From Spirosoma pollinicola (GTDB taxonomy: Bacteria; Bacteroidota; Bacteroidia; Cytophagales; Spirosomataceae): 64,000 nucleotides of DNA. The notes under the pieces were generated by a model. It saw only the letters and a program-made list of their open reading frames with translations, made no database searches and was not told the DNA's origin. This document shows, one piece after another, positions 16,730 to 24,902 of this stretch (positions are counted from its first letter, which is position 1; every line of letters starts with the position of its first letter). The translations under genes and the position numbers were made by a program. The DNA lies in NCBI RefSeq assembly GCF_002831565.1, contig NZ_CP025096.1:8490468-8554467 (forward strand), in the 5' to 3' direction.

Positions 16730-17000
16730 GATAATTAATTTGTTTAAATCACTTTGGTAAGGCCATTTGGGCTCCTCAACTTCAGCCCTGAACACGACCA
16801 GTTACGGGCTTTCTTAGCTCGGTGGTTATTCATTACAAGCCCTTGGCCATCTCTTGTTTAAGGGCTCTTTTCACTATATTGAGACAATCAGAACATGTAC
16901 TTATTTCTTAGTCGGCTGTCTATACCTGATTTTGCCGCATTCACCAACGCATCGATCGGCTGATCGGTCTTAAACGAAGCGTTTCGCGAACGCGCGTTGT

Positions 17001-17246
17001 TCAACGGGCAGCTTCTTTGTTAGTAAACAGGCTTGGCAGGGAAAAACCCGTCTGAGATTTCACCACTTCGGCAAGGTGCTTTACCTGAGCAACGGTTTTG
17101 TCTAACTGCCCTTTAATTTGCTTGTACCGTTCCACCTTGTCCTTCGCAAAACTCACCAAGGAATCACGGGTTGTTTTACCCGAACTAGGGGCAGTCAGGT
17201 AGGCGATGGCAAGTCCTGTAGCAATGCCAGTTACGAAACGGATCAT
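17001..17246 (-). CDS. YtxH-like small membrane protein
   Basis: From ATG 17246 the 81 residues begin with one Gly/Ala-rich helix (MIRFVTGIATGLAIAYLTAP), then SSGKTTRDSLVSFAKDK and an amphipathic helix. That is the layout of YtxH-family proteins, which are general-stress proteins anchored by the N-terminal helix. It is the first gene of the minus-strand envelope cluster, and its upstream region has a striking 26-bp palindrome at 17352. Confidence 0.75.
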   Translation of the reverse strand: MIRFVTGIATGLAIAYLTAPSSGKTTRDSLVSFAKDKVERYKQIKGQLDKTVAQVKHLAEVVKSQTGFSLPSLFTNKEAAR

Positions 17247-17653
17247 ACTTGTCTGGTTTAAACAACGATACCAATGCAAGCTGACAAAATCATGCCGTCA
17301 AGGAAAAAGGGGTAATGCAGCCACTGGTCAATCTATGGTCCTCAGCTAAGGTTTCTTTCCCCGCCCCACATTGGGGCATTTAAGCCCCAATGTGGGGCGG
17401 GGAAAGAAAGTGTAATTCTCAGAATATGAGTCATTTATGCGTATTTGTTTATTATCTTACGGCGCTTCAATTGGCAATAACGAGGTGTTTGATCAGAATT
17501 AATCGAAGAGTCAGCTTCCAGCAAACTCTACCGGCCGGGGTTGATGAATCAATATGAGTTTAGTAATTTTGGTCGCGGCTTTAGGCCTTTTTAAGCAGGG
17601 CAAGAAGTGATAGGTCCGTATATATTATTTCCACGTTAAACTTTGGATGCATC
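17247..17653. other. Divergent intergenic region with long palindrome
   Basis: The space between the divergent genes at 17246 and 17654 must hold both promoters. Apart from the palindrome no gene is seen. Confidence 0.5.
17352..17409. promoter_or_regulatory. 26-bp perfect palindrome in divergent promoter region
   Basis: TTTCTTTCCCCGCCCC... forms a 26-bp perfect stem with a 6-base loop (ATTTAA). Neither neighbouring gene transcribes into it, so it is not their terminator. It could end an unseen transcript, act as a structured leader of one gene, or be a protein site. Confidence 0.55.
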
Positions 17654-17977
17654 ATGAAACAGATGGGTTACTTACTAATGATCCTGTGGAGTCTATGGCT
17701 CTCCATTGACGGGCTGGCTCAATCGACACCTCCCGCTCAAAAGATGTCGGTCAACGACCGAATGGCCAAGGCACGGGCGGCCAAAGCGGAAAAAAATATC
17801 CTCAAACCAATGCCCGCTTTGGCACCCGGGCAAAAGGCGACATCCGCTGATTATGAAGCCCCTGTCGTTAAGACGCAGAAAGGTCCGCACGGGGAGGTCG
17901 TGCATACGGGTGACAAAGGCGGGAAATTTTATATTAATAAGAATGGGAACAAAACCTATTTGAGCAGTAATCAATAG
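17654..17977 (+). CDS. Secreted protein with PBCV-type basic adaptor motif
   Basis: A signal peptide (MKQMGYLLMILWSLWLSID, cleavage after GLA) leads to a 85-residue basic mature part. Its C-terminus (HTGDKGGKFYINKNGNKTYL) matches the short 'basic adaptor' motif known from chlorella-virus proteins and many small bacterial secreted proteins (GPRGGKYYI...NGKKVY). The motif is thought to mediate binding, with no known enzyme activity. Standing alone on the plus strand; promoter in the palindrome-bearing spacer. Confidence 0.65.
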   Translation: MKQMGYLLMILWSLWLSIDGLAQSTPPAQKMSVNDRMAKARAAKAEKNILKPMPALAPGQKATSADYEAPVVKTQKGPHGEVVHTGDKGGKFYINKNGNKTYLSSNQ

Positions 17978-18193
17978 GGGTCGGAGCACTGCTCAAGAAG
18001 CCACTGTTGAGCGGATTATGCCCCGCATTCATACGGAGCTGCTTTCCTGCTATTTAATAATAGAGACTTATAGCGGGAAAGTGCAAGTTAATACAAATCA
18101 TGAGCGGTCATTTGATAGTAGAACAAACTGGCTGGCCTGCTCTGATCTCTGTCAGCGTGAAGTTTATTACCAGCAGGATGAAGAAAAGATGGC

Positions 18194-18826
18194 TTACAAG
18201 GGTTTATAATACTCCGTCTCCTGATGGTCACTCATTTGCTCCTGAAGCTGGCTCAAGTATGCCTTCACACTGCGATTCCATGCCTGCAGCTGTTGAGCCT
18301 TCGATTCACTATAGTCATACGTTTGCTGGTCACATCGGTATAACTCCCGGATCGGCAAGCCATGGCCAACCGAATCAGGATGAGCTCGGAACTGACTCAA
18401 GCGATACCGATACCGGCCCGCCTTGACCCTTAGCTCGATGGTCACCCGGTAGTCTTGAGGCGGGCTCGAGCCTACTTGGGCATGCGGCAAGGTGATGATG
18501 CCGCACCGGTTAATGTGGTGTTTTGCGCCATGAGCCATAGGCACCAGCGAACCGGTATGGAGCGTATGGGCCAGAAAGCGTTGGGCTCGATTATACAATT
18601 GCGTCCTGGACGCCCCGGTTACCGGTACGACAGCTGTGTAAACGATATCCCCTGACTCGCCATCAACGGGTACCAGTTGGTAGATCAATACCTGAGGGGC
18701 TTGGGCCTGGGTGCGGAGACTGACCGGCCCCTGTATCAGCCAAGCGATGACGATGAGTTTGAGCCAATAGGGCCCGCGTCGGCCAACCGATGGCGAAACA
18801 ACGTTGACTGACTGGTAGAGCTCCAT
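18194..18826 (-). CDS. Secreted DUF4468-like protein, copy A
   Basis: An N-terminal membrane/signal helix (WLKLIVIAWLIQGPVSL) ends at RTQAQA. The mature part has VVPVTGASRTQLYNRAQRFLA and a TBP-like alternation of strands (YRVTIELRVKAGRYRYRLSQF), which fits the DUF4468 family of Bacteroidota (role unknown). The first 530 or so bases are almost identical to the gene at 38266. After codon 'SE' near residue 174 the copies suddenly diverge, and this one ends earlier (210 residues). Its upstream region runs into join 2 at 18957, so the native promoter may be incomplete. Confidence 0.75.
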   Translation of the reverse strand: MELYQSVNVVSPSVGRRGPYWLKLIVIAWLIQGPVSLRTQAQAPQVLIYQLVPVDGESGDIVYTAVVPVTGASRTQLYNRAQRFLAHTLHTGSLVPMAHGAKHHINRCGIITLPHAQVGSSPPQDYRVTIELRVKAGRYRYRLSQFRAHPDSVGHGLPIRELYRCDQQTYDYSESKAQQLQAWNRSVKAYLSQLQEQMSDHQETEYYKPL

Positions 18827-18956
18827 AGGCGAGTAAGCGTTAGATTAACAAGAAGCGATTGATAACTACGCTAGTGAAGGGAGGTAGAGTCGGCCTAGTC
18901 GATAACTCAAAGATAGTCAGGAACTTTTGCCAATTGTAGTAGATAGCAAAGAATTG
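18304..18956. repeat. 653-bp near-identical repeat, copy A (inverted relative to copy B)
   Basis: Bases 18304-18956 match the reverse complement of 38136-38788 with no gaps and about five differences. It covers the 5' part of the DUF4468 gene and 120 bp upstream. Identity continues right up to the 12-base join, as expected if the contig was cut inside a repeat. Confidence 0.9.
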
Positions 18957-18968
18957 CTAGCTAGCTAG
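18957..18968. other. Six-frame stop linker, probable contig join 2
   Basis: CTAGCTAGCTAG between a repeat copy on the left and the interior of an IS3 OrfB on the right. See join 1. Confidence 0.85.
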
Positions 18969-19264
18969 AGGGATGAACTAAAGGACTTACCGGTGGCGCA
19001 AAGTATGAGCCGCAAGGGAAATTGCTGGGATAATGCGGTTGCTGAGAGTTTTTTTAAGACCCTCAAGTGCGAGATGGTCAATCATACTTATTTTGCCACG
19101 CGGGCAGCGGCTCGGTTGGCTACTTTCGAGTATATCGAGGGATGGTACAACCGCCGACGGAAGCATTCAGTATTGAATTACCGCACGCCCAGTCAACAGG
19201 AATCTTATTTTTACACTTCCTCAATGGCCGCCTAAAAAATCTCCACTATACTGTTGCAAGTCCA
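18969..19264 (+). mobile_element. IS3-family right-end fragment with C-terminus of OrfB
   Basis: The frame to TAA 19236 encodes the end of an integrase-type DDE transposase: SRKGNCWDNAVAESFFKTLK with the catalytic Glu in VAESFF, then YIEGWYNRRRKHSVLNYRTP. The right terminus reads GCAAGTCCA at 19264, complementary to the TGRACTTGC left ends at 1154 and 36786, so all belong to one IS group. The 5' portion is missing because of the join. Confidence 0.9.
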
Positions 19265-19353
19265 CTTTGCCCTTGCCTAATCAGGCTAGTTGATTCCTGA
19301 CTATTCTTTTTTAGACCAAGCCTTCACCCTTGATGAGCCTTATCTAAAAAACG

Positions 19354-20145
19354 TTGCAGTATCCGGCTTTAATTACACACATACTTGGTGCCAATAACTA
19401 CAGTTGGGTCCATTTCCAGAGCGGCGAAAAAAAACTCCTATCCAAGTCCATCAGCTACTTCGGCCAACAGCTGCCTGACTTCGTCCGGATCCATAAAAGC
19501 GTTTTAGTAAATCCGGTCCATGTTCAATCCCTATACCCCCCACCCACATCGAAGAAGGGCGGGGCAATTCAACTAAGCACGGGTGAGCAGCTTCCCATTG
19601 GCCGTCGACAATGGTTGGCGGCTCAGGCGTTTCTGCTCAACTGCCCGGTGGTAGATTCCGCTCAGCCAAGCAGGGGTCGTGGTCCATCCGTGACCGACAG
19701 CGCAGCGCTACCCGCGCCTTTAGGCGCTCAGTTTATTGAGTCACAACCTCCGATTATATTCATGACGGATGAGCTGGATGCAGCGTCCTTGCTGGAGGAG
19801 CTGATTGACTCTTGCCCATTAGGTCAACGTATTTAACTGGTGACTCAGAGCCAGGACATGCCCGCTAGTTGGCCCGATGCCGCTAATCTACCGGCTTTGC
19901 TATTGCTAGATGCGCGGACCAACACCCAGGATCGGTTCTTGACGCTGCAGCGGATCAAACAGGCTCCTTCCCTACGCCATTTGCCTATCATCATTTTTGT
20001 CTTACCGATCGATTCATTGATTAGTCAGTGCTATGGGTGGCAAGCCAACTCTGTTATTGGTTTGTCAGCCACCGCTTCGCTGGTTCCGTTTCTGGCAGGC
20101 ATCTGTCGGTACTGGCTTCAAGTAAACATATCGCCAACAGGCTGA
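19354..20145 (+). pseudogene. LytTR-receiver protein in reverse domain order, in-frame stop in receiver
   Basis: The first 95 residues form a LytTR DNA-binding domain (ITHILGANNYSWVHFQSG, FVRIHKSVLVNPVHV). A linker leads to a receiver-like domain beginning PPIIFMTDELDAASLLEEL. TAA at 19834-19836 interrupts the receiver; the same frame continues with LPALLLLDARTNTQDRF (phosphoacceptor position), LPIIIFVLP and a closing helix to 20145. Order LytTR then receiver is the reverse of usual. The start is TTG 19354, since an in-frame TAA lies just upstream, and the IS3 right end 90 bp before it may have removed the true start. A single C-to-T change (CAA to TAA) would explain the stop. Confidence 0.65.
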
Positions 20146-20230
20146 TGGCCGCAACATTGATGAGTTGCCTGATTGAAGGAGTAGCGCTGGTTAAGGTAAG
20201 TAGTGATTAACCTGCTTACTTTACCAGATT

Positions 20231-20290
20231 GCCACGCCCTACCCGGTGTGGCTTTTCATTTAAGGCCCGTAAATGCGATTTGCGGGCCTT
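20231..20290 (+). terminator. Double terminator after LytTR relic
   Basis: GCCAC...GTGGC with TTTT, then AAGGCCCG/CGGGCCTT followed by an AT-rich tail. The first resembles the terminator after the DinB gene at 21876. Confidence 0.55.
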
Positions 20291-20468
20291 ATTATTTTAC
20301 AAGTTGATCAAACGCCTTAAGTTCGGCCGTGAGCCGAGTCCGTTGTTCTTCGTTCATTCTTGTTGTACTCATAAACGAATCTATTGTTTGCGCCAGCGCA
20401 GCTCACCCTCTACCAAAATCTTATGGAGGGGCACTATAGCCAGTTATTCATTATTAAAAAATTGGCAA

Positions 20469-20610
20469 CTTCGCCACACTTCTTTTTTTTACAGCCACCA
20501 GTTAATTGCTGGGGTGTAGCGATGTAGCGCCTTTTGCTAATACTGAAAAAGCGAAGCGAAAAATGGCGGTCTTCGCCCCTCCCCAGAGGGCGATACAGCC
20601 CTCTTTTTTA
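20469..20610 (+). ncRNA. Candidate small RNA, copy 1
   Basis: ACTTCGCCACAC, an eight-T run, CAG-CA-C-GTTA and GGGTGTAGCGA occur in the same order and spacing as at 22561, with differences scattered between. An intrinsic terminator (AGAGGGC/GCCCTCT, six T) ends the segment at 20585-20610. No coding potential. Inferred from comparison of two copies only. Confidence 0.35.
20585..20610 (+). terminator. Intrinsic terminator AGAGGGC/GCCCTCT
   Basis: 7-bp stem, loop of 6, followed by six T on the plus strand. No annotated plus-strand gene precedes it, which is part of the case for a small RNA. Confidence 0.65.
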
Positions 20611-20681
20611 ACTTTTAAATGAATAGACTATTTATTAAGTTAACAATTATAATCGGCGGTTATCCACTTATCCATTTTTGG

Positions 20682-20888
20682 TTATATCACCGGTAGATAG
20701 ATGTGTAAATTGAGTTTCTTAACGTGAGTAAGCAAAGGCATATACTGCTTGCCTTCGTCGTCTCTCACCTTGACTCTGGCTTTGGTGGTCAGCTGAATCC
20801 CGGTAGCTAAGTAGCGCCCCTTGTAAAAACCGCCTCTGTTGGTCTGCGTAACTTCGACCCGATCGCCTGGCTTTATATCAGTGTCCAT
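20682..20888 (-). CDS. Hypothetical small basic protein, 68 residues
   Basis: From ATG 20888 (MDTDIKPGDRVEVTQTN) the product is a small beta-type protein with KPGDRVEV, a signature of KOW/SH3-like barrels, and many Lys/Arg. An upstream in-frame ATG (20915) is possible. It may bind nucleic acid, but I do not recognise the family. It is isolated between two small-RNA-like and DinB regions. Confidence 0.5.
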   Translation of the reverse strand: MDTDIKPGDRVEVTQTNRGGFYKGRYLATGIQLTTKARVKVRDDEGKQYMPLLTHVKKLNLHIYLPVI

Positions 20889-21117
20889 TGGTAGCTTAAC
20901 AAATGCAGTGATCAATATACGTTTTTTCGTAAAATTTACCTATAGCCCATTGCTTGAGTAGAAATTTCGGAAGCATTAACCAGCGGTCCCGGTACGGTAC
21001 GAAACGGCAATACGTCCGGCCTGAGATGCATTTATAAACTTGAAGGAAGTGAACGACTTTAAAACCAGTACCATTAGCTTACTTGGTTTATAATCAATTA
21101 ATTGGCAACTTAGGATT

Positions 21118-21675
21118 ATGAACCGACTCTCTTTCCTCAAAAACCTCCTGGGCACCGGCCTGCTACCTGCGGCGGCCCTTGCCCGCCCCGTCCCCATCGA
21201 CCTCGAATCCGAAGCCCAGCGCGTGCGCCGGGAGTTACTCGAGGCTTGGGCTAGGTCTGAAATGCTCACCCTGATCACGGCCACACAGATGCCGGCCGAG
21301 TCATACGACTTCAAATACACGCCCGAAGCCATGACCTTTGCCGAGCAGTGGCGGCATTGCTGCCAGTTCACAACAACGCTCCTGGCAGATCGGCTGGGCA
21401 TTGCCGATCCCTATAAAAACGGCCGCGACCTGTCAAAGGCAGTGACTAAGCAACAGGTACTGGATGAGGTGAAAGCGCTCTACGCCTTTATGCGGCAAAC
21501 CATCACGACAATACCGGATGCAAAGCTTTTTGAGCAGGCTGATTTTGTGGGGGGTATGGTTCCGAACTGGCGGTACCTCTACGCGATGGAGAATCACATT
21601 ATCCACCATCGCGGGCAGTGCATGGTCTATCTTCGGATGAACGGCGTTACGCCCGAAGGCTACCTGGGCTGGTAG
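21118..21675 (+). CDS. DinB-family protein with N-terminal export signal
   Basis: DinB-fold proteins are four-helix bundles that bind a metal with three His and often carry thiol-transferase-like activity. Visible are the first His in FAEQWRHCCQF (near residue 81) and the HxxxH pair in ENHIIHHRGQ near residue 163, then the conserved MVYLRMNGVTPEGY ending. The N-terminus (MNRLSFLKNLLGTGLLPAAALARP) looks like a Tat- or Sec-type signal without the twin Arg, so export is uncertain. Single-gene unit with its own terminator at 21876. Confidence 0.85.
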   Translation: MNRLSFLKNLLGTGLLPAAALARPVPIDLESEAQRVRRELLEAWARSEMLTLITATQMPAESYDFKYTPEAMTFAEQWRHCCQFTTTLLADRLGIADPYKNGRDLSKAVTKQQVLDEVKALYAFMRQTITTIPDAKLFEQADFVGGMVPNWRYLYAMENHIIHHRGQCMVYLRMNGVTPEGYLGW

Positions 21676-21875
21676 TCAAGCTAAAAGCCACACATGCAGC
21701 ACAGCCATCTGCACTGCCACACCGTTTTAGTTTGATAAGTATGTCGATGGCCCATTTCTACTACCACGCCCGGTCTCATACAATTACGCTTATTGAACAG
21801 TCGCGTCACTCATTCATGAGTGGTTGTTTGACTTAGGTAGGTCGCCAAACTTCAATCCGGTTTGAGTTATTATAA

Positions 21876-21907
21876 AGCCACGCCCCGCCCGGTGTGGCTT
21901 TTTTTTT
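21876..21907 (+). terminator. Intrinsic terminator after DinB gene
   Basis: AGCCAC...GTGGCT stem with a run of nine T. It lies about 200 bp past the stop and just before the 3' end of the convergent gene. Confidence 0.7.
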
Positions 21908-21910
21908 GGG

Positions 21911-22255
21911 TTAATTTTTATCTGAAAATGTCGTAAGAACGGTGGCAATTGATGAAGCGATTGAAGCGATTTTATTAAATGCGTCTAGCTGATCCGGCTT
22001 AAGCTGCTTTTGAAGGCTTTCCAAATCATATAGTATCCTCTTAATGTTCGCTTCATTGAGCGCATCCTCAACCGCAAAGCCTCCACGCAGAAAAAAAGTG
22101 TGAGCCTTAGACTGGAGCCTTATTTGTGTACCAGCCCTCATTGGGTTTAACTGGCTGATCAATCCTAATTCCCTAAAATCTTCCAAGACTATATACATGG
22201 TATCACTATCAACGCCTACTATCTCCTGCAAGGGTTGAAATTCAAAATCGACCAA
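21911..22255 (-). CDS. Hypothetical protein, possible winged-helix type
   Basis: The product of about 114 residues starts at TTG 22255 (VDFEFQPLQEIVGVD). It has DSDTMYIVLEDFRELGLIS, where an acidic helix is followed by LGLIS as in winged-helix proteins. A basic strand (AGTQIRLQSKAHTFFLRGG) and a helical tail follow. The lack of an ATG makes the start uncertain; an in-frame stop lies about 60 bases upstream. The function is unknown. A second open frame upstream (22219-22455) overlaps and looks non-coding. Confidence 0.45.
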   Translation of the reverse strand: MVDFEFQPLQEIVGVDSDTMYIVLEDFRELGLISQLNPMRAGTQIRLQSKAHTFFLRGGFAVEDALNEANIKRILYDLESLQKQLKPDQLDAFNKIASIASSIATVLTTFSDKN

Positions 22256-22560
22256 TCGACCAAGACGAACATTGGCACAAAGCCATTATAGCGTGTCATC
22301 CTTAATTTTAGTTGTAATAAGTGGTAGCATAGAGTAGCTTTTTGCTTAGACGTTATAGGTCTTAAACAACTCATAAAATTAACCATTATAAGCATCCAAG
22401 TTATGGTATGCATATAAACCTGTTCTGTAGGCGCCAAAAGTACACCCTGAGCCACTCTGTACCTAAATATGCTGTCAATACATAGTTCATATTTAATAAT
22501 GGCTTAAAAGAGCTAAAAACTGCGGATATGTGATATTATATATTAACAGACTAAATGGTG

Positions 22561-22745
22561 ACTTCGCGCCACACCTCTTTTTTTGCAGTCAGCGGTTAGG
22601 TAGGGTGTAGCGAGAGTATAGAGGTTTTTTGCGGCTAGCCCGCAATATGATTCTGAGTGCCCCACCGGGCGGGCTGCCAAAAAATCATTAGGGCTTAGCA
22701 TAAGTAATTGACAGGCAGTGCTGCGATTTGTAGCACTGTTTTTTT
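22561..22745 (+). ncRNA. Candidate small RNA, copy 2
   Basis: Shares the ordered words of the 20469 segment (ACTTCG, CCACAC, T-run, CAG-CA-C-GTTA, GGGTGTAGCGA). A GC-rich fold (GCGGCTAGCCCGC, CCACCGGGCGGG) follows, and a clear terminator closes it at 22716-22745. No reading frame is conserved between the copies. Confidence 0.35.
22716..22745 (+). terminator. Intrinsic terminator CAGTGCT/AGCACTG
   Basis: 7-bp perfect stem, loop of 9, then seven T on the plus strand, without any plus-strand gene before it. Confidence 0.7.
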
Positions 22746-22987
22746 ATGTCCGATGGAATCGGATAGCGACGTGTAACAAGTGTTATACAAAAGATAGTGT
22801 GCAGTGCTATTGCATATTTGCAATAGCGGCGGGTTTATACACTGGAAAGTATACAACAAGTAATGGACCTAAATTTTAGTACGGGTTCATGATCAGGATG
22901 CCTGGTAACACAAAGGGGTTCGACCTTAAGTCGAGTTGATTTTGTACGGCATTTGTACGCAAGGTTGAGTACAAATGCCCTACCCGA

Positions 22988-23107
22988 CTATTCACCAGGG
23001 CCGTAAGCCTTGTAAGCCCGTTGCTTGTATAGTCTGAACTCGTAGTAGGGTCCCCATTCTTCGTTTTGACTAAAATGAGTCAATTGAGCCTGCCCTTGGT
23101 TGACCAT
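22988..23107 (-). CDS. Possible small protein or gene remnant, 39 residues
   Basis: From ATG 23107 the frame reads VNQGQAQLTHFSQNEEWGPY and ends YKQRAYKAYGPGE. The frame is open for about 20 more codons upstream with protein-like content (EKFIGRIVLVRVVCEF) but no ATG, then TAA. The composition is protein-like, so this may be the 3' remnant of a larger gene. No family recognised. Confidence 0.35.
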   Translation of the reverse strand: MVNQGQAQLTHFSQNEEWGPYYEFRLYKQRAYKAYGPGE

Positions 23108-23481
23108 AAACTCACAAACGACTCTAACAAGAACAATACGACCAATAAACTTTTCAGCTGGTTTTCCCGCTAAAAATTATACTGTGTGTCAAATTAGTCA
23201 TGTATGAAAAGTCACAGTATTGCTTTATAAACTATAGTTTGCTACTAGTTTATTGAAAACGGTAACTGTCCGTGACATCAAGTAAAAAGACTCAGCCTAA
23301 CTAGAAAACAATGGGAGCGGCTTTGTAACCCAGGCCGTAGTTAACTGAGCATCCCTGCTTCGTCGGTTCTCGTCGGCCTTCCCCCTTAGAGTCACTCAGG
23401 ATCATCGATGAGGGCAACTGGACGCTATGTAGCACCCAGTCATGCCAAAATTTGCGAATAGTCTCAGTATAAATTGTACCT
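23108..23481. other. Intergenic spacer before glycosyltransferase
   Basis: Apart from the upstream extension of the 22988 frame, nothing specific is seen. It should contain the promoter of the glycosyltransferase gene. Confidence 0.45.
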
Positions 23482-24390
23482 ATGGAACAAATTGCCGCCG
23501 TTGTCGTAACCTTTAATCGACTTCAGGATTTAACCAAGTGTCTTGCCAGCTTGCAGGACCAAACCAGACGACCAGACTCAATTTATGTGATCAATAACGG
23601 CAGTACGGACGGGACCGCCGAATGGCTTGGTGATCAGTCGGGCCTAAGCGTACTCACCCAGCCAAACCTGGGCGGAGCGGGTGGATTTGCCACCGGCATT
23701 CAGCAGGCTTACCAGGATGGCTATGACTGGATCTGGTGCATGGATGATGACTGCCTGGCAGCACCCGATGCGCTGGAACAGCTACTGCTTTCCCCAAACC
23801 TGGGGCCCTGTATTAAGAATTGTTTGTCGATTAATGCCCGCAATAAAGACGAACTGGCCTTCTTTGTCTACAAGCCTAATCAAACATTTCGCCACGTCAC
23901 CGATATGACATCCCGGGATATGGTTTATGGAGTAGCCGCTTTCTTTAATGGGACCCTGATTAGCTCGCAGGTTATCAAAGCCATTGGCATACCCGATAAA
24001 AAGTTATTCATCTGGGGCGATGAAGTGGAGTATATGACCCGGGCCCAGAAGATGGGCTTTCCCGTGGTCACCATACCCAAATCCGTATTTTACCATCCCC
24101 CCAGCGTCGACCGTGATGGCATCCCCTGGCCGGGTGCCTGGAAAAACTATTACCGGGTTCGCAATGAACGGCGCGTGTTTCAAAATGATCACGGCAATAA
24201 ATACGGCTTCGTCATGTTTTTGTTCTGGTCCATGCGGGCAACGTTCGAGCAACTGGCTTCTTCCAGAAAAAATAGGGTTTACGACTTTCTGTTATATGGG
24301 GAGGCCGCCCTGGATAGTCTGTTGAATAATTTCCGCAAGCGGCCCGAGACGATTTTGACGCTGCGACTTTACCGGTTTATGCATAAATAA
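23482..24390 (+). CDS. Family 2 glycosyltransferase
   Basis: The enzyme transfers a sugar from a nucleotide donor, probably during surface polysaccharide or lipid-glycan assembly. Residues 1-100 form a GT-A fold: AAVVVTFNRLQDLTKCL, YVINNGSTDGT, and the metal-binding DDD in WIWCMDDDCLAAPDALE. The acceptor-side motif IWGDEVEYMTRAQKMGF carries the likely catalytic acidic pair. NYYRVRNERRVF near the end matches rhamnosyl/galactofuranosyl-transferase-like relatives. There are no membrane helices. It stands alone, without other polysaccharide genes nearby, so the target is unknown. Confidence 0.9.
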   Translation: MEQIAAVVVTFNRLQDLTKCLASLQDQTRRPDSIYVINNGSTDGTAEWLGDQSGLSVLTQPNLGGAGGFATGIQQAYQDGYDWIWCMDDDCLAAPDALEQLLLSPNLGPCIKNCLSINARNKDELAFFVYKPNQTFRHVTDMTSRDMVYGVAAFFNGTLISSQVIKAIGIPDKKLFIWGDEVEYMTRAQKMGFPVVTIPKSVFYHPPSVDRDGIPWPGAWKNYYRVRNERRVFQNDHGNKYGFVMFLFWSMRATFEQLASSRKNRVYDFLLYGEAALDSLLNNFRKRPETILTLRLYRFMHK

Positions 24391-24686
24391 CGATTCGCGG
24401 CGGATGAGGATTGGCGACTTTGCGAGCTACTAGTTTTACCTTATCGATCAGGCTTCTGCTTTTACTCCGTTTGCTACTGCGATCCGGTCTAACCTCGCTA
24501 ATTGGCTTTGAACTGTTTCAGCCAGGCCGTCAGGAGTCAAAGAGTCTGAGGGATATCAAAAGCGTATGTACGATTGAGACATGTAGAATAATCATTCTAC
24601 AGCCGATCCGTAGCCATAGGTATAAATTATGGGACTTGTATACCAGTTAGGACAAGCCAATAAATGTAAAAAGCACCATGTTTCAG
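24391..24686. other. Intergenic spacer
   Basis: No credible gene; a Leu/Arg-rich open frame starting at 24411 is low-complexity. Confidence 0.4.
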
Positions 24687-24902
24687 TCAACCTAAAAACA
24701 GATCATTATACATTTCAATGGCGTTGTTTATTGTATTGTCATCAAGGTTATAATGCCTCCCAACGATTACAACGGTTTTTTCCCAGTAGGCTTCACTGCA
24801 CGGGTTTTGGTTACATGGTGATTGGTCTTTCAATTCAAGAGCATACTTTGCTTTTGATACAATGCAGGGTGCTAGTTCTTTGCCTTCGTGTGTAATTTTC
24901 AT
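24687..24902 (-). CDS. Hypothetical protein, 71 residues, AT-rich
   Basis: The product (MKITHEGKELAPCIVSKAKY...) has natural composition, four Cys and a helical C-terminus (NTINNAIEMYNDLFLG). No family is recognised. It lies in a low-GC region unlike the genes on either side, suggesting horizontally acquired DNA. Confidence 0.45.
   Translation of the reverse strand: MKITHEGKELAPCIVSKAKYALELKDQSPCNQNPCSEAYWEKTVVIVGRHYNLDDNTINNAIEMYNDLFLG

Larger units (their letters stand above)
20146..20681. other. Intergenic with terminators and ncRNA-like segment
   Basis: Two terminator-like hairpins follow the LytTR relic (20231-20252, 20262-20290). The segment from about 20469 to 20610 is homologous to 22561-22613 and also ends in a terminator. 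An open frame here (20229-20519) has no protein-like features. Confidence 0.5.
22256..22987. other. AT-rich intergenic region
   Basis: Contains candidate small RNA copy 2 and its terminator, and no gene otherwise seen. GTACAAATGCC and its complement occur near 22945-22980. Confidence 0.5.

Noticed and set aside
20229..20519. 96-residue Cys/Arg/Ser-rich frame
   Set aside because: Covers two terminator hairpins and the ncRNA-like segment; the paralogous segment does not keep the frame.
24411..24650. Leu/Arg-rich 79-residue frame
   Set aside because: Low-complexity start and no protein-like pattern; likely chance.
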